A DNA stretch of 64,000 nt from Strongylocentrotus droebachiensis (GCA_035222895.1 JAVYIG010000095.1:558001-622000), one strand, 5' to 3'. Shown: positions 35,401 to 46,246, counted from the first letter of the stretch. Program-made: numbers and translations. The notes: generated by a model from the letters alone, not told the origin.

Positions 35401-36721
35401 TCTCATTTCGTACACAGTGAAACCATACCCTGTATGATTATCTAGCAGAAAAGTATAAATATTTCTTAAGATCTAAGTAATGTGAATGAATTATAAATGA
35501 ATATTTGTTAAAATTCATTTAATTCATTGAAAATCGAGGAAGGACTAATTGGTAGTAGTCATTATTCGAAAAGATGCAACATAATTGGATACTGCAGTGG
35601 TAGAGGAAATATGAAGGCATTTAAATGATTGAATGCAATCATTCAAAGTCTCATGTGTGTATTTAAATTGATCGAATGCAATCATTTAAAATCTAAGTGT
35701 TTATAAATTGATTGAATACAATCATTCAAAATCGAAGTGTTAATGTGTGTATTTAAATTGATTAAATGCAATCATTTAAAATCTAAGTGTTTATGTGTGT
35801 ATTTAAATTGATTGAATGCAATCATCCTACCTTTGAGTGTGATGTTGACGCTGTTCAGTCCGATCTTCACCTCGATGTCAGCGTGTTCTAACTCCTCATA
35901 AGAGAAAGCCTTGTAGTAGGTCTTGATGTTATGTAGTTCAGCCTTCTCCCATTCTTGTCCCCACAGAGACACTGCATTCAAGAAATCATGTCAATGATTG
36001 CAACATTAGCATTCATTCATTTGTGCATTCATTCGTACAGTTAAAGCTCCTCTAAAGTGTTGGGAGCCCCAAAATTTGATGGCAAAATTTCACTTAAATT
36101 GTGAAAGAGGATTTCATTAAAAACACATTTCTATAGGGATTTTCAAACCAATGTGTTTGAAGTCGAAGTGTTTAAGAAAGAATACAAAATTTAGGTTTTC
36201 TGCGTTCAACAAAAACCCCAAATTCTATATTCTTTTAACAATATTTGTCTTCAAACACATTTTTTTTTTGTGGGGGGGGGGGGGTCTTTGCAGAAGTGTG
36301 TCTTAAATGACTTCCTCTTTCACATCGTTATACAACTTAAGTGAAATGTTGCAATCAAATTTTTGCCACATTGGGGCTCCCAACACTTAGGGGCTTTAAT
36401 CATTAGGTTATGTATGTCACCTTTCATCTACAATGAAAATATTACAATTTCTCTGGTTATCCTCTCTGCTCTGCGTTGATCTTGTATATCTTCTTTAAAT
36501 CACTTCTTCTCTTCATTTCCTTTATTTCCTTGCTTTTCTTTTCTTCATTTTTTCGATATAAATCGATCTAGACTAAATTTATATACTTTTAGATGTAACG
36601 TAATATATCCTGTAGCGGAATATCATCATCTTTATCAATTGAATTGTTCTTTTATTCTCATCTTGTCGTGAGTCTTCTCCCCCATCTCTCTCTCTCGCTC
36701 TCTCCCTCTCTCTCTCCCTCC

Positions 36722-36770
<49 letters not shown>

Positions 36771-39700
36771 TCACTCTCTCTTTTCACGGTTTGAACAAAT
36801 CACAAACAGCCATGACTATTGCATTACTATGATCTAAACAGAATGAAGAGAGTATTCAGACAAGTCACTATTTAGATGCACTTACGCATGATTCCGGCAC
36901 CAATGAACAGACTGATCGTGATTCGCACAAAACTGTAACATCTCTGAAAGAAAACATCAAGAAAACCAACGTAAGTTTAACAAAACATGTCGTTTTCCCT
37001 CCATCAAAATAGTGTCATATCGTCTCCAAGATAACAGGCAAACTTCTCAACTTTCTCCCAGATTGGAGAACTAAATCTCAACAGAAAACAACATGAAGGA
37101 AGTATTTTTTCTTCATTTGACGTCCCATACCTTCATTTTTGTTTATTCATCCAAATTCACAAGAATATGTGGAAATTTGTTTTGGTCACACATTGTAAAA
37201 GTACGTAATAAATGTATGAGAAACGATATCTTTGTGTTTATATTACCTTGCTAGTTATTGTGGAGTTGTGAATGTAAACTGACATCAAATTCGTCAATTT
37301 ATTTCCCATTTGAACTGATTCAAGCACAAGTAGGGCTCTAAACTTAATTCGATGATCAGATATACTAAAATCATAGATGTAATCGGGAACATATTTGACA
37401 AAGTAAATTGGACTTGCAATTCTAGTGTTGACATCATAGCTATATATATAAAGCATGTAAACATATTATATGTGAGGCAGCATACGTTTCTTTTGTTTGA
37501 GTTTCTGTGATCGCGGTGTGTTTGATTTATTTGATTTTCTGTCATATACATATAGCTTGACTAGATTTGACTGTGTTGTAAATGGAAAACGTATTATGTT
37601 GCATACTTTGAATTACACTGCCTTTACAGAATACACGTAGTGCTTTCGTGTTTATATATTATGTATATAAATATACTTGCAGCAAGAGAATATTGATAAC
37701 TGTCAATTACAATATTGACTTAGATAATGCTTGAAAAGTGTTGAAACTGAAAGTAATCTGATTTCGACTTTCATAATATTATCATTAATTTATTGATATA
37801 AATATAAAGGGCTGCTGTAAATGGACCACTATCAGTATCTTTTCCTTCACATGTATTTATCAGAAAAGTCAATTAATTTAAATTCAATTCTATTTCATTC
37901 AGTTAAAAAAAAATTACGTATAACAATCGGATATATTACATAAAGTACACATTAAGACATGTCGGACAAGCACATACAAATAAATGGAACAGGCTGCAAT
38001 CTGAAACGAAACAATGTTTCTTTATATAAAGGTTGACACATTTAGTATGAATTATATTCGTTACTGAACATTACCCAAAGACACAAATCAAAACACACAT
38101 ACAAACAGAGAAACAAAAGTTGTCTTAAATTCAAGTGATTATTACAATTTACCCAAAAACTCATTCGTATACCTATACGTTTAAATACATTTACGCTAGC
38201 ATAATCATATATGTAATGAGGAAGAGTGTGACAAAAACGATCCCTGGAAAATAATTCGTTTTTGGTTGAGTACTGTATGAGTCGAACGGCAAATGAACAT
38301 TTTGAGCATTTCTAGTACTACATGTATATTATAAACTACATGTATGGTACAGTTTATTTAAACAATTTGGAAATCGAATCAGGAAGAAGTTTGCGATGAC
38401 ATAAATAGATGAAAACACCTACTTGTAATAAATATACGTCCCGATATTGCAACAAGTTTAATGAGTAAAATATAGGATTGGTACGGGGAAGAAAAGAAGA
38501 ATGATTAATAGTTCTTATTGCACGTTTAAGAAATTTAAACGATCTATCTGTATGTATGTGGTGAGAGAAAGTGCCTTAAATAGAACACCGTTTATAACTC
38601 TCATATGTCATTAATAATTTTTAATGTGAATACAACTGTAGTTAGTTGTCATAAAATTGTCATGATCAATTATGTGGTTGCATGTTGAGAAAGAATTGCG
38701 ATGTAACGTAATGCGATGCCGATTGCTCTTTAGTAGAATAGAGTGGAGGGTTCGATTTGCGTGTTAAACAAAGGTCTTCATAAAAATGGAGCTAAAGCAA
38801 TTACAAATCTCTTTGATGTTGAACTAATTTCATATTTGGGATAAGTTTAAATAATGATACATTGACCCTTGCTTAGGTCAAGTGGTACTTAGAGGGTGCC
38901 AAGAGACAGGACTCGTGAAGGTTAAAGGTTGAGGGCCATTCTACAGATATAGGCTTTTATGAATATATAGCTTATTAGTAAAAGTGAAAGCGATCAGATA
39001 GAGGTCAAGTTTCGATTGTTGGTGTTCAGAAGAAAATAGAAGTACATTTAAAGTTATACGGGTTTAATCATGAAATCACCATAAAGCCTTTCTTTTAAGC
39101 AGATACTCTGCGTCATTGAATTTTGTTTTACAACAAAAACCAACAAAAAAACTAACCAAACCAGACACACACATGTTTTACTTGGATTCATGAATGCTTG
39201 CACATTGCGATATGATTTTGTTCACACGGAAATGCATGTTTTTATTGTGCATACGGTATATGTTTCCTTTTCTCGTCATATATTCCTACTTCCTCAAATG
39301 GTATACTTTGATTTATTTTTAATATCAGTTTCCTACTCATCGAGCTCCTTCTTTTACTCACCTATCTGCCCACCCATTCTTTCTTATTTTTCTTCTTCGC
39401 TAAACGTCATCGCAAAATATATGAAATATTATACATCATTCTGCCATCGGTCTTGTTGATATATTGACGATGTTCGTATTATGGCAACATTGTGATATAT
39501 ATACCCTAATATGTAACTTCTGGTCATTTTGAGTGTAAGAATCTTTAGGATTGAATGAGGCAGAGTCAATATATGAACTTAGAAGAAGAAGAAAATCGTT
39601 CATCAATAGTAAGTCCAACACATACAGTAATACGATGGCCTTTCGTTTGACATACATCTATATTTACATTTATTGATCACTTTGTATAAACTATAAAGAT

Positions 39701-40004
39701 TATGTGACATAATATCTTTTAAAATGGAAGACTTACATCTATCTAGTTTTTGTTATTCCAAGATTAGATTTATAATATGACATAATGTCATGGCAAGCTC
39801 TTTGAGTTCATTATCAATTTCTATATGTGAAACTCTTACCTGCATTCCCCGAATACCGGGCAAGATGACGATGAACGAAAAGAAGGCGATTACGAAGGCG
39901 AAGATGAATCCGATCTCGAGTACGTCGGCGGTCACCGCAGTTTTATTTGGGGGGTAATAGGTGGGCAACCCCTGCTCCCTAAACGCGGTGTATGCATTAC
40001 CCAT
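29142..40004 (-). CDS. DUOXA: Dual oxidase maturation factor (DUOXA), complete nine-exon coding region
   Basis: Exons in gene order: 40004-39840, 36943-36886, 35971-35831, 35158-35057, 34210-34057, 33313-33099, 32658-32468, 32008-31850 and 29420-29142. All have GT-AG borders and the phases close exactly to 487 codons plus TAG. Shared with vertebrate DUOXA are FIVILPGIRG, SLFIGA, YKAFS, GL..VNITL, INYNE.F, MAGYY and a five-segment membrane layout (about residues 28-50, 58-75, 200-222, 227-248, 271-293). The NIT sequon at N117 is the conserved glycosylation site; N20 (NKT) is a second possible one. DUOXA proteins sit in the ER and plasma membrane and are needed for folding, export and activity of dual oxidase, the H2O2-producing enzyme. 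The cytosolic tail (294-487) is long: basic, then acidic. The start has a good context (AAG-ATG-G). Confidence 0.95.
31375..31800. repeat. Degenerate GTGTCAC/GTGACA-rich tract in DUOXA intron 8
   Basis: The words GTGTCAC, CGTGACAA, GTAACAC and GTGTAACG recur every 20-35 bp, together with many GAATG words. It looks like a heavily decayed tandem array. Unit length cannot be fixed by eye. Confidence 0.4.
31850..32008 (-). CDS. DUOXA: DUOXA exon 8 (basic tail segment)
   Basis: Encodes residues 343-395: VCQSPPPEPIKGKFEYKS, then the arginine-rich RFAKSRRRPRPTQR, then EGDEVEEY. The acceptor is TGTAAGCAG (an alternative acceptor 9 nt further keeps frame). The donor is weak (TAT|GTTGGG). Both flanking phases are 0. 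Confidence 0.8.
32468..32658 (-). CDS. DUOXA: DUOXA exon 7 (end of last membrane segment)
   Basis: Encodes residues 279-342, from GLISVICGFVVLAMD into the acidic linker FFNVDPLQDFEDTY. Acceptor CATCCAG, donor GAT|GTGAGT. Confidence 0.93.
32995..33090 (+). repeat. G-rich minisatellite next to the DUOXA exon 6 donor
   Basis: Units of about 18 nt, GGTGGGGGTTAAGGGTGT, repeated with small changes and ending about 8 bp from the exon 6 donor. The + strand (template strand) has many GGG runs that could form G-quadruplexes; the transcript is C-rich. Confidence 0.88.
33099..33313 (-). CDS. DUOXA: DUOXA exon 6 (membrane core)
   Basis: Encodes residues 208-278, LSFPLWILANILFF through GPSFWLCMVA, with the fourth membrane segment and the start of the fifth. 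Acceptor TTGATGACAG, donor GTAAGT. Confidence 0.95.
33389..33528. repeat. Near-perfect ~60-nt-arm hairpin in DUOXA intron 5
   Basis: Left arm 33389-33449 and right arm 33467-33528 pair with about two mismatches and one indel. Arm start AAATAGGGACT, arm middle ATAGTGGACTGCT, arm end GTGTGACGTCCTTTT. The loop is about 17 nt. No flanking duplication is evident. It may be a very short foldback element or an RNA hairpin source. Confidence 0.9.
33858..34026 (-). mobile_element. tRNA-derived SINE in DUOXA intron 5
   Basis: On the - strand it begins GGAGGTATCGTGGTATATTG, with an A-box-like TGGTATATTGG and a good B box (GGGTTCGAATCCC). The family body CATCAAATTCAAATTTGCC and CCACCCAGGTGTAAATGGG follows, then an AT-rich tail with ATAATAAC. 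It is the best-preserved copy in the window and sits in sense with DUOXA. Confidence 0.8.
34057..34210 (-). CDS. DUOXA: DUOXA exon 5
   Basis: Encodes residues 157-206, GRINREFREAQWSGKPYPVL through MAGYYAYIMV, the end of the extracellular loop into the third membrane segment. Acceptor GGTCGCAG, donor TG|GTAAGC. Confidence 0.95.
34541..34690. mobile_element. GGGCCCTGTTTCA inverted-repeat element, copy 1 (DUOXA intron 4)
   Basis: 150 bp with ends GGGCCCTGTTTCA and TGAAACAGGGCCC and sub-ends (TTATTGATAACA). Non-coding. Confidence 0.85.
34744..34892. mobile_element. GGGCCCTGTTTCA inverted-repeat element, copy 2 (DUOXA intron 4)
   Basis: Starts GCGCCCCGTTTCATCAAAC and ends TTTTGTGAAACAGGGCCC. Same family and orientation as copy 1, only about 55 bp away. 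Shares AGCCAATCAAATG and TTCAGTAGCTT(G/A)TAAC with it. Confidence 0.85.
35057..35158 (-). CDS. DUOXA: DUOXA exon 4
   Basis: Encodes residues 123-155, PANSLIEHPDEVINYNERFH then a glycine-rich FYGGQGRGGFGRF. INYNE.F is a family signature; the Gly-rich insert is not seen in the vertebrate proteins I recall. Acceptor TCCCTAG, donor T|GTAAGT. Confidence 0.93.
35617..35824. repeat. Minisatellite of ~50-60 bp units against the DUOXA exon 3 donor
   Basis: About four units of ATTTAAATTGATTGAATGCA followed by ATCATTTAAAATCTAAGTGT and a variable TTTATGTGTGT part. It stops about 6 nt from the donor (35830). Each unit holds a small palindrome, GATTGAATGCAATCATT. Confidence 0.88.
35831..35971 (-). CDS. 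DUOXA: DUOXA exon 3 (extracellular loop with the conserved glycosylation site)
   Basis: Encodes residues 76-121, SLWGQEWEKAELHNIKTYYK through GLNSVNITLK. Acceptor TGAATGCAG, donor G|GTAGGA. Confidence 0.95.
36045..36395. mobile_element. TTAA-flanked miniature element, family B (DUOXA intron 2)
   Basis: 351 bp bounded by TTAA at 36041-36044 and 36396-36399. Ends AGCTCCTCTAAAGTGTTGGG and CCCAACACTTAGGGGCT are imperfect inverses, extended by CACTTAAATTGTGAAAGAGG on the left and a matching right arm. Non-coding; includes a G homopolymer near 36272-36284. Confidence 0.85.
36682..36772 (+). repeat. CT microsatellite in DUOXA intron 2
   Basis: About 90 bp of (CT)n/(CCCT) on the + strand, GA-rich in the transcript. 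It ends about 110 bp after exon 2 in gene order. Confidence 0.9.
36886..36943 (-). CDS. DUOXA: DUOXA exon 2 (short)
   Basis: 58 nt encoding RCYSFVRITISLFIGAGIM (residues 56-74), the second membrane segment with the conserved SLFIGA. Acceptor TTTCTTTCAG, donor C|GTAAGT. Confidence 0.95.
36944..39839 (-). other. DUOXA intron 1
   Basis: 2.9 kb of AT-rich intron with no element, repeat or exon I can support. Confidence 0.75.
39840..40004 (-). CDS. DUOXA: DUOXA exon 1 (start codon)
   Basis: Encodes residues 1-55, MGNAYTAFREQGLPTYYPPN through FIVILPGIRGMQ. The start is the first methionine, with an A at -3 and G at +4. Upstream the frame is not needed for family homology. Donor CAG|GTAAGA. Confidence 0.93.
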
Positions 40005-40740
40005 CTTGTTATATTTCTCCTTCTCCTTCCTCTATTTTAAGAATGCTCAATCTTTACGTATAGAAGATTCATGAAACTTGAACGAAGAGGATATAACTTG
40101 GACTCTTTCGACAAGGCCCAAATAGTAACCGAGCTAGAGCTTGTAATGGCGTAGAAAAGTTCTTTCGCATAGGCAAAGCACGGGTAGAGAGATATTCAAT
40201 AACAACGTTATGGTGCCAGAAAAAAAAGTGTATACCGATGACAGGGAGGGACACAAGAACTATTTAGCATCTTATTTGCATATGATTAGCAGGTCACTGT
40301 TGAATGAGTAAACACTTTACCTATGCGTTAGTAGAGTGAGTAATAGTTTGTCCCTGGTACGCTGGGTCGCTGCCTATTGACAGGATCCAGTAGGCTTTTC
40401 AGAGAAGCTATCGAGCGTGCAAACGAACAATGGTGAAAAGAAGGCAACAAAAAGGAGTATCTCAGTTTAGCGTGACGCCCAAAATGGAGTAGAAAGGTAC
40501 CACTGTGTAACAATGTTATAATGACGATTGTAGATCAAAGTACGTCACCATTAAACTGACTGCATAAATTATGCAAATGAAGGGAGTGAGCGGAAGCTGA
40601 AGGCGAGGCCAAGCCCATGAAGTCTTTTGCGTCGGAACTACTTTCAGGGTGGCTATTGCGAAACCATTCCTACGAGGTACCCTAAAAAAAGAAGGAAAAA
40701 TAAGCACAATCATATCCGCATTGAATGCCACCTCATGCTG
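40005..40740 (-). promoter_or_regulatory. DUOXA 5' flank, candidate promoter region
   Basis: No TATA box or upstream exon can be fixed. Possible sites are an ATGCAAAT octamer at 40571-40578 and a TACGTCA near 40540. A shared DUOX/DUOXA promoter, as in vertebrates, is not visible: no DUOX coding sequence lies in the following 24 kb. Confidence 0.25.
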
Positions 40741-41159
40741 TTATTCACTCTATGATTTCCTTGAATCTATAGATAACTTTTGAACCCACTTATGACCTGG
40801 CGAAAATGAAGGAAATGAACTTGTTGGTGTTGGTCAACGCAATGACCAAATCCTTAACATAAAAATTACACCAGATTTAGAAAATAGATATCATGTCTTC
40901 ACTCTCTTTTTTTCTTTCCCATTGGTCATTACAGCCTCTATTGGAGACAAATGAACTGGCTGCCTCTTTTCATTTGTTATTATTATTATCATCATCATCA
41001 TATTCATAATGATGATAGTGATAAAAAATAACAGTAATGATAATTACAAGAAGGAGGAGAAGAAGTAGAAGAAGAGGAAGGGGGAAGAAAAAGAAAGAAA
41101 AATGTTACGACGAGGAAATAACAAAAATAGGGAGGGAGAAAAAGAGACTAAGAGTTCTG

Positions 41160-41345
41160 ATAGGCCATTTTCGTAATGTAATCAAATTTAATGCACTAAT
41201 CTTTGTTAAGTTTCTCGTTACAAATGATTTCATTCACCTGTTACGAAAAATTGTATTTCAATAGTCAGAATGCGAATTGCATATATTACGTGATGACAGG
41301 AAGTACAAGAAATAGTGTTTGTCCTACCTAGCAACAATAACGTGT
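41160..41345. mobile_element. Partial copy of the 'AGTCAGAATGCGAA' inverted-repeat family
   Basis: Starts AGGCCATTTTCGTAATGTAA, contains TTCACCTGTTACGAAAAA and TTTCAATAGTCAGAATGCGA, then a TTGTCCTACCTAGCAAC segment. The right half is missing. A further scrap lies at about 43972-44035. Confidence 0.75.
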
Positions 41346-41919
41346 GCCAATGGTTTATTTGGTGAATACGTTTGTATTTGAATTTAGATATTAATACAAT
41401 ATACGAAGCAGGGTTTCAACGACAGGTCCGGATTAATAGTCCTATATAATTATTAACAAATTATATCAATTATCTGAGATGATCTTAATAATACTTATCA
41501 TCTTCCCATTAAAGCGAGATCAAGTGTCAAATTCATATTATCATGCCATTATGATCCGTTACGTAAGATGTATACTATATAGTTTGGAACAAATAATGTG
41601 AGTTTTTTTTTCCAATACTTAATTGCGCTCTGAAATATTTAGCATACAATTAATATCTTAAACAAGATATACTTTTAATGTTATATGACATTATTTATAC
41701 AAATTGGTTTGAACAAATTAAAATTTCGTAACATAGGCCTATGCCGCATAATCATGAACCTGGTTTTAACGACTCATGAAATGCAAACAACTCTTAACTT
41801 TTACCTGTAAATAGAATGCATAATAATTATTGTGTGCTCGATTATAATTCTTTTAATAGTTTAAACTTAATTGGTGATTCAAAAGTTCGTATCTTAAGGA
41901 ATAGAGAATAAACGTAAAT

Positions 41920-41922
<3 letters not shown>

Positions 41923-41973
<51 letters not shown>

Positions 41974-42005
41974 ATCTCTCTCTCTCTCTCTCTATCTCTA
42001 TCTCT
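41923..42005 (+). repeat. CT microsatellite
   Basis: About 80 bp of (CT)n with two interruptions; intergenic. Confidence 0.9.
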
Positions 42006-42352
42006 GCCCTGGTACTAAAAGTACGCCTACGAATGCTGGTATCCGAGCCCTTTGGCACGTAAGTATTACCAACCGATCGCTACATCCGTGAAAATGGTTT
42101 CGATGTTTATCAAGCGATGTTGTGATAGTAATAAAAATCCACTTTTAACTTTATATCACATCATTTATCTTCATTAAGGATATCATTAATGTAATCAGAA
42201 ATACCATGTGATATAGTGGAACATGACTTTAGAAACCGCCCCAGTCATTAATTTGACAGGTACAAAAATGGTCTTCTTCTCTACAAAGAAATTAATACAG
42301 AAAATATCGACGAAAGTGTAAAATTATCTCTCTCCAGTACATTGTGTAAGCA

Positions 42353-42832
42353 GGGGCGGCGCCAGGTTATTATTTTTTTTTGAGGGGGGGGGGGGGGGGG
42401 GGTGAATGGGCGCGGTACTCAGGGGTTATAGGCATTTTATTGCGGTCAGATGAGCATATTTTGATACCTTAATCGTGACACTGGCAGGTCACTATTCTTT
42501 CTTTCTTTTTATTTCTCTTTAACATACTTTTTCAAAAAAGTATGGGGGGGGACTCGAGCCCCCGGCGCCCCGCCGTTTCGCGGACTCTGACACTTAGGCT
42601 TCTAAATAACTATATTTTTGGCCCGAATGTAAATTTTGGAATTTTTCATTTTCTAACAAACGCATAAAATAGTATAATTTACAAAAAAGTGAGAAAAAAA
42701 TCCCAAAATCTCATGTCATTTCAGCCACATTTGTAAATCACTGGTATTGAATTAGAAATAAACCATATTTGAATTTTATTGGGGGAGGGGGCAACTGCCC
42801 CCAAAGCCCCCCCCCCCCATTACTACGCCAGT
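42353..42832. mobile_element. Possible hAT-type miniature element(s)
   Basis: The left end CAGGGGCGGCGCCAGG and right end TACTACGCCAGTG (CACTGGCGTAGTA inverted) both resemble hAT termini with a following G run. They match each other poorly and flanking duplications do not agree, so this may be two truncated elements side by side. Confidence 0.4.
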
Positions 42833-43059
42833 GTCTATAATCAAATATCAGACCATCTGAAAAGCTTTTGTGATACTAAAAGTTTTCATACAAGCTTTTC
42901 TAAAATGAACACGTTGCCGTTTACACAGATGATATTCACAACAGTGTTAAGCAAGGGAAAATTTCTGATTTTAAATATCTCTTTAAGATGGATGTTTAAA
43001 AGAAATCCTCTTCCTATTCTGTATATAAACTGTGGTAGCTATCACAATAAGATGTAATA

Positions 43060-44500
43060 ACGTGAGCAAGGTCTGACTGATGAAACCATCCAGGGAAGCA
43101 TGTTCCTCCCTCAGAAGTTGAAGATTTTTTTTTTTAATTGATGCATAATCGCTTGATTTGGATGCATACTTTTTGCCAAATTAAAAAGAAAAAGTTCAAT
43201 TAACAAGAACAAGCTCGAATCAAAATAATGTAGGATGGCTAACCTTTAATGATGGGAAATGCTGATTACTGCATGTCCCCCGTCCTCCCTTATTTACGAC
43301 ATAAATATTTACATTTTATAGTTCTCTTCCTCCTTTTTTTCCTTTCCTTTTCCTTCTCCTTCTCCTCTTTCTCCTTCTCTTCCTCTTCCTTGTTTTGAAA
43401 ATGATAGAGGGCGGTCGCCCCTGTGTGTAAGATATCCGACTCATGATAAAAAAAGAGCATGGTTGAAGAAAAGATGAATTGATGAAATCTGGCAAAATGT
43501 CATCATTAAAAAGTGGAATAAAATCCACCCTGTATACCTCTCTCATATCTCTTCCAATGATACACAATACTCAAACACTTCTAAATGAACGATTCATGTT
43601 CGATCACCCTTTATATTGGCTGTGCGACGGATGGAAAACGCCCTCTCGCAAACTCTTCTGCAAATTGGGCTCTTTCGATAGTAAACCAAAATGTATATGT
43701 GTTGTGATTTGTTTTTAAAGAAGACTTTAAAGGAAACCTCATCCCAAGAATTAACTTTACTTATACTAAGAGATTTATTATATTCTTCTCATTGATCTAC
43801 GAGATTCCCCACCAAAGTGTTTGAGAGAGGCATAACGCAAGAATAATGTACACTTCTTCAGCACGACATGGACCTCGCCATTTTCTTGATAACGTGACGT
43901 ATGTGAAGGCGTTTATCAAGTAAATGTATATTCAAACTTATGGACGTTTCCTTCACAGGTGTGTGTGGTGATAAAGCATTTCATTCACCTGATATTATCC
44001 TTTGTACTACAATTGCCAGAACGCAAATTGCATAAATAAGTTGGGGCTCTTCTGGGGTGAATGTTTCTCATAAATGAAATAGACTTGTCAACTGCTATAT
44101 TTTAGTTTTATTTTAATAATTAGTTACAATAATTCCCCTGTTATGTATTTTCTTCTCAGCTATGTAAAGTAAAGGTTTTGTTATTGGTTAAAAAGTCTTT
44201 CCAGTTAAAGGTTGGTGGGTGAATGGTACATGTACAACTTCAACTGGTACGTCATATTTCAAGAAAATGGCTGCGCCTATGTCATGAAAAAAGGCATCAC
44301 TTCATGCTAAGAACATCTTCATTTATACATCTCGTGTACATTTTCGTAAGGAATATTTTACATCAAAGGGCAGGAGTGCATCTCCTTTTTCAGAAAACCT
44401 ACACTTATTCTTTGGGGTGAGATCTCCTTTAAGCCCATCGCACACTATACGACCCTACTGCGATTCGATTTTCAAAGAAATGTCAACTATAAAAATGATA
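43060..44500. other. Intergenic stretch
   Basis: No supported gene. Contains a CT/CCTT tract at about 43325-43390 and a scrap of the AGTCAGAATGCGAA family near 43972-44035. Confidence 0.5.
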
Positions 44501-44504
44501 ATAA

Positions 44505-44720
44505 TAATTTTGATTAACCAGGGGAGCCCCATCAGCTTCAATGCTGATCTTCCTAAGGGCCCTGTGATTATCATCACCCTAGCGATTGCGAGGTACCCAT
44601 CTACACCTGTATGGAGAGTGGCAAACGTGGATTAACGTCCCGCCAAGGATAGTTAGTGTCGGGCTGGGATACGAACCGTCAACCCTTGGATTGAGAGTCA
44701 AGTGAATGAACCAATTATAT
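44505..44720 (-). mobile_element. tRNA-derived SINE
   Basis: On the - strand: a B-box-like GGTTCGTATCCCAGCCCGAC, then TTAATCCACGTTTGCCACTC, then a tail of ATTATTATCATT near 44495-44505. Same family as 33858-34026, with a slightly degraded A-box region. Confidence 0.7.
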
Positions 44721-45298
44721 TAGGTGTGAAGTTTTAAACAATAACACTCTTCCCGATTTGGATTCTATGAATATTAAAATAAAAATCTTACTGCATTTAA
44801 GCCTTCTGGTCAGCATAAATGCCGAACCAGCTTCAAATCATAGACAATGATATTGCTCTTCTGGTCTGACCTCTCTACGATTCTGAGCCGATTTAGCCTT
44901 TCTTTCTACGAGGAAGATAGCGATGTGTTGTAATTCATATTTATGAATCATATAACTATTCGGAACCTCGATCTTTAATATTTTACATATTTGAACGCTT
45001 ATATCAAGTGCTATTTCAAATTCTTCCAAACTCTGATCGTAGTCAGATCGCATAGTTTGCGGTGGGCTTTAAGTTTTCGCTAGCTAGATGTTGTCTTTTT
45101 ACAATTCTCTTCAGATAAAAATAATAATATTCCGCTTTTATGTAGCGCCTAATACATCGATACAACGATTTGTCTAAGCGCTTTACAAATAATATAGTAT
45201 TACCATGCATGGTCATCGGATTCAGGCTTACCCTCACACAATGTATGCACATTCTCCACTCCCCGGGGAGCATTCTAAGCCAGTCGCTATTTTTACAA

Positions 45299-46246
45299 GC
45301 GCACACTTGCTCATCCAACCACATAAATTTTCACATCTTACTGGGTAGGATTTATGTTTCCTCGTATTTGTGCATGTCATGATGATTTAACTGTCATTTT
45401 AGGTGCTTAAGGCCCGGTCACACAGAGGGGACGCATGTGGGACGCACGGCCGGCGCATGGAAAATTTCCAATTTTGGCCAGTTCATTGTCGTTCGCTAGG
45501 CGTGCGTCATCACTCGTTACTCGTTCGTCGAGCGCGCTGGACCAACGCTGGACCAGCGCTATGCATTCGTCGTCATTCGCTGTGTGCGTCGGGATTTTTT
45601 GAGCATGCTCAAAAGTGTGCGCGGAGGTCGACGCATGAATGTACACGCCAAAGGCACGCCAGACGTGCGTTGAGCGCGCTAGACCAGCGCCAGACATACG
45701 CGGGGCACACGCCCTGTATACGCACAGCGCGCTAGCTACACGCTGGGCATTTTGTGTCAGCTCGCTAGCTTTTCCAAAATCATGACAAAAGTTAGGCACA
45801 CGACCTTTTCCGATTTCCAATGCGCTGGCCGTGCGTCGTAGAACGCGGTGCATGCGTGGACCATTCGTCCAGCGCGCCGTAGCAACACGCTGTGCATTCG
45901 TGGAAGTTGTTATCATGTGCGCTCTGGGTACGGTCTGTATGCGTACTGTATGCGCCCTGTATGCGCTCAGCGCGCTAGCAACACGCTATGCATTTGGTGT
46001 CAAAAGTTGGGCGCACGACAACGCACTGGCCAAAATTGCAAATTTCCCATGCGCTGGCCGTGCGTTCCCCATGCGTCCTCCCTGTGTGACCGGGCCTTTA
46101 TCAATACCTTGAACGATATTATGTGATAGATAAGCACCTAAAATGACAGTTAGATCATCATGACATTTACATGCACAAATACGAGGAAACATAAATCCTA
46201 CCCGGTAGGATGCGTAAGTTTATGTTGTTGGATGAGCAAGTGTGCG
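45299..46246. mobile_element. Long inverted-repeat element split by a Harbinger-like insertion
   Basis: The left arm (about 45299-45409) and right arm (about 46131-46246) share GCGCACACTTGCTCATCCAA, GGTAGGATTTATGTTTCCTC and TAACTGTCATTTTAGGTGCT. The original loop was only about 30 nt. The GC-rich element at 45410-46097 sits in it. Sequence before the left arm (45120-45190) carries the GCGCTTTACAAATAATA tail seen on invertebrate LINE/SINE ends. Confidence 0.85.
45410..46097. mobile_element. GC-rich Harbinger-like miniature element (688 bp)
   Basis: Flanked by TTA duplications (45407-45409 and 46098-46100). Ends AGGCCCGGTCACACAG and CTGTGTGACCGGGCCT lie within ~90-bp inverted arms. The interior is rich in CpG and in repeated words such as AGCGCGCTAG and ACGCT. 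A 3-bp TTA duplication is typical of PIF/Harbinger. Open frames across it (up to 169 residues) are by-products of GC-rich sequence. Confidence 0.88.

Noticed and set aside
41037-41264. 75-residue lysine/arginine-rich frame
   Set aside because: Starts in a purine-rich low-complexity tract and runs into a miniature element.
45407-45916. 169-residue frame on the - strand (and frames on the + strand to 46126)
   Set aside because: They lie within the GC-rich inverted-repeat element, where stop codons are rare, and have no homology.
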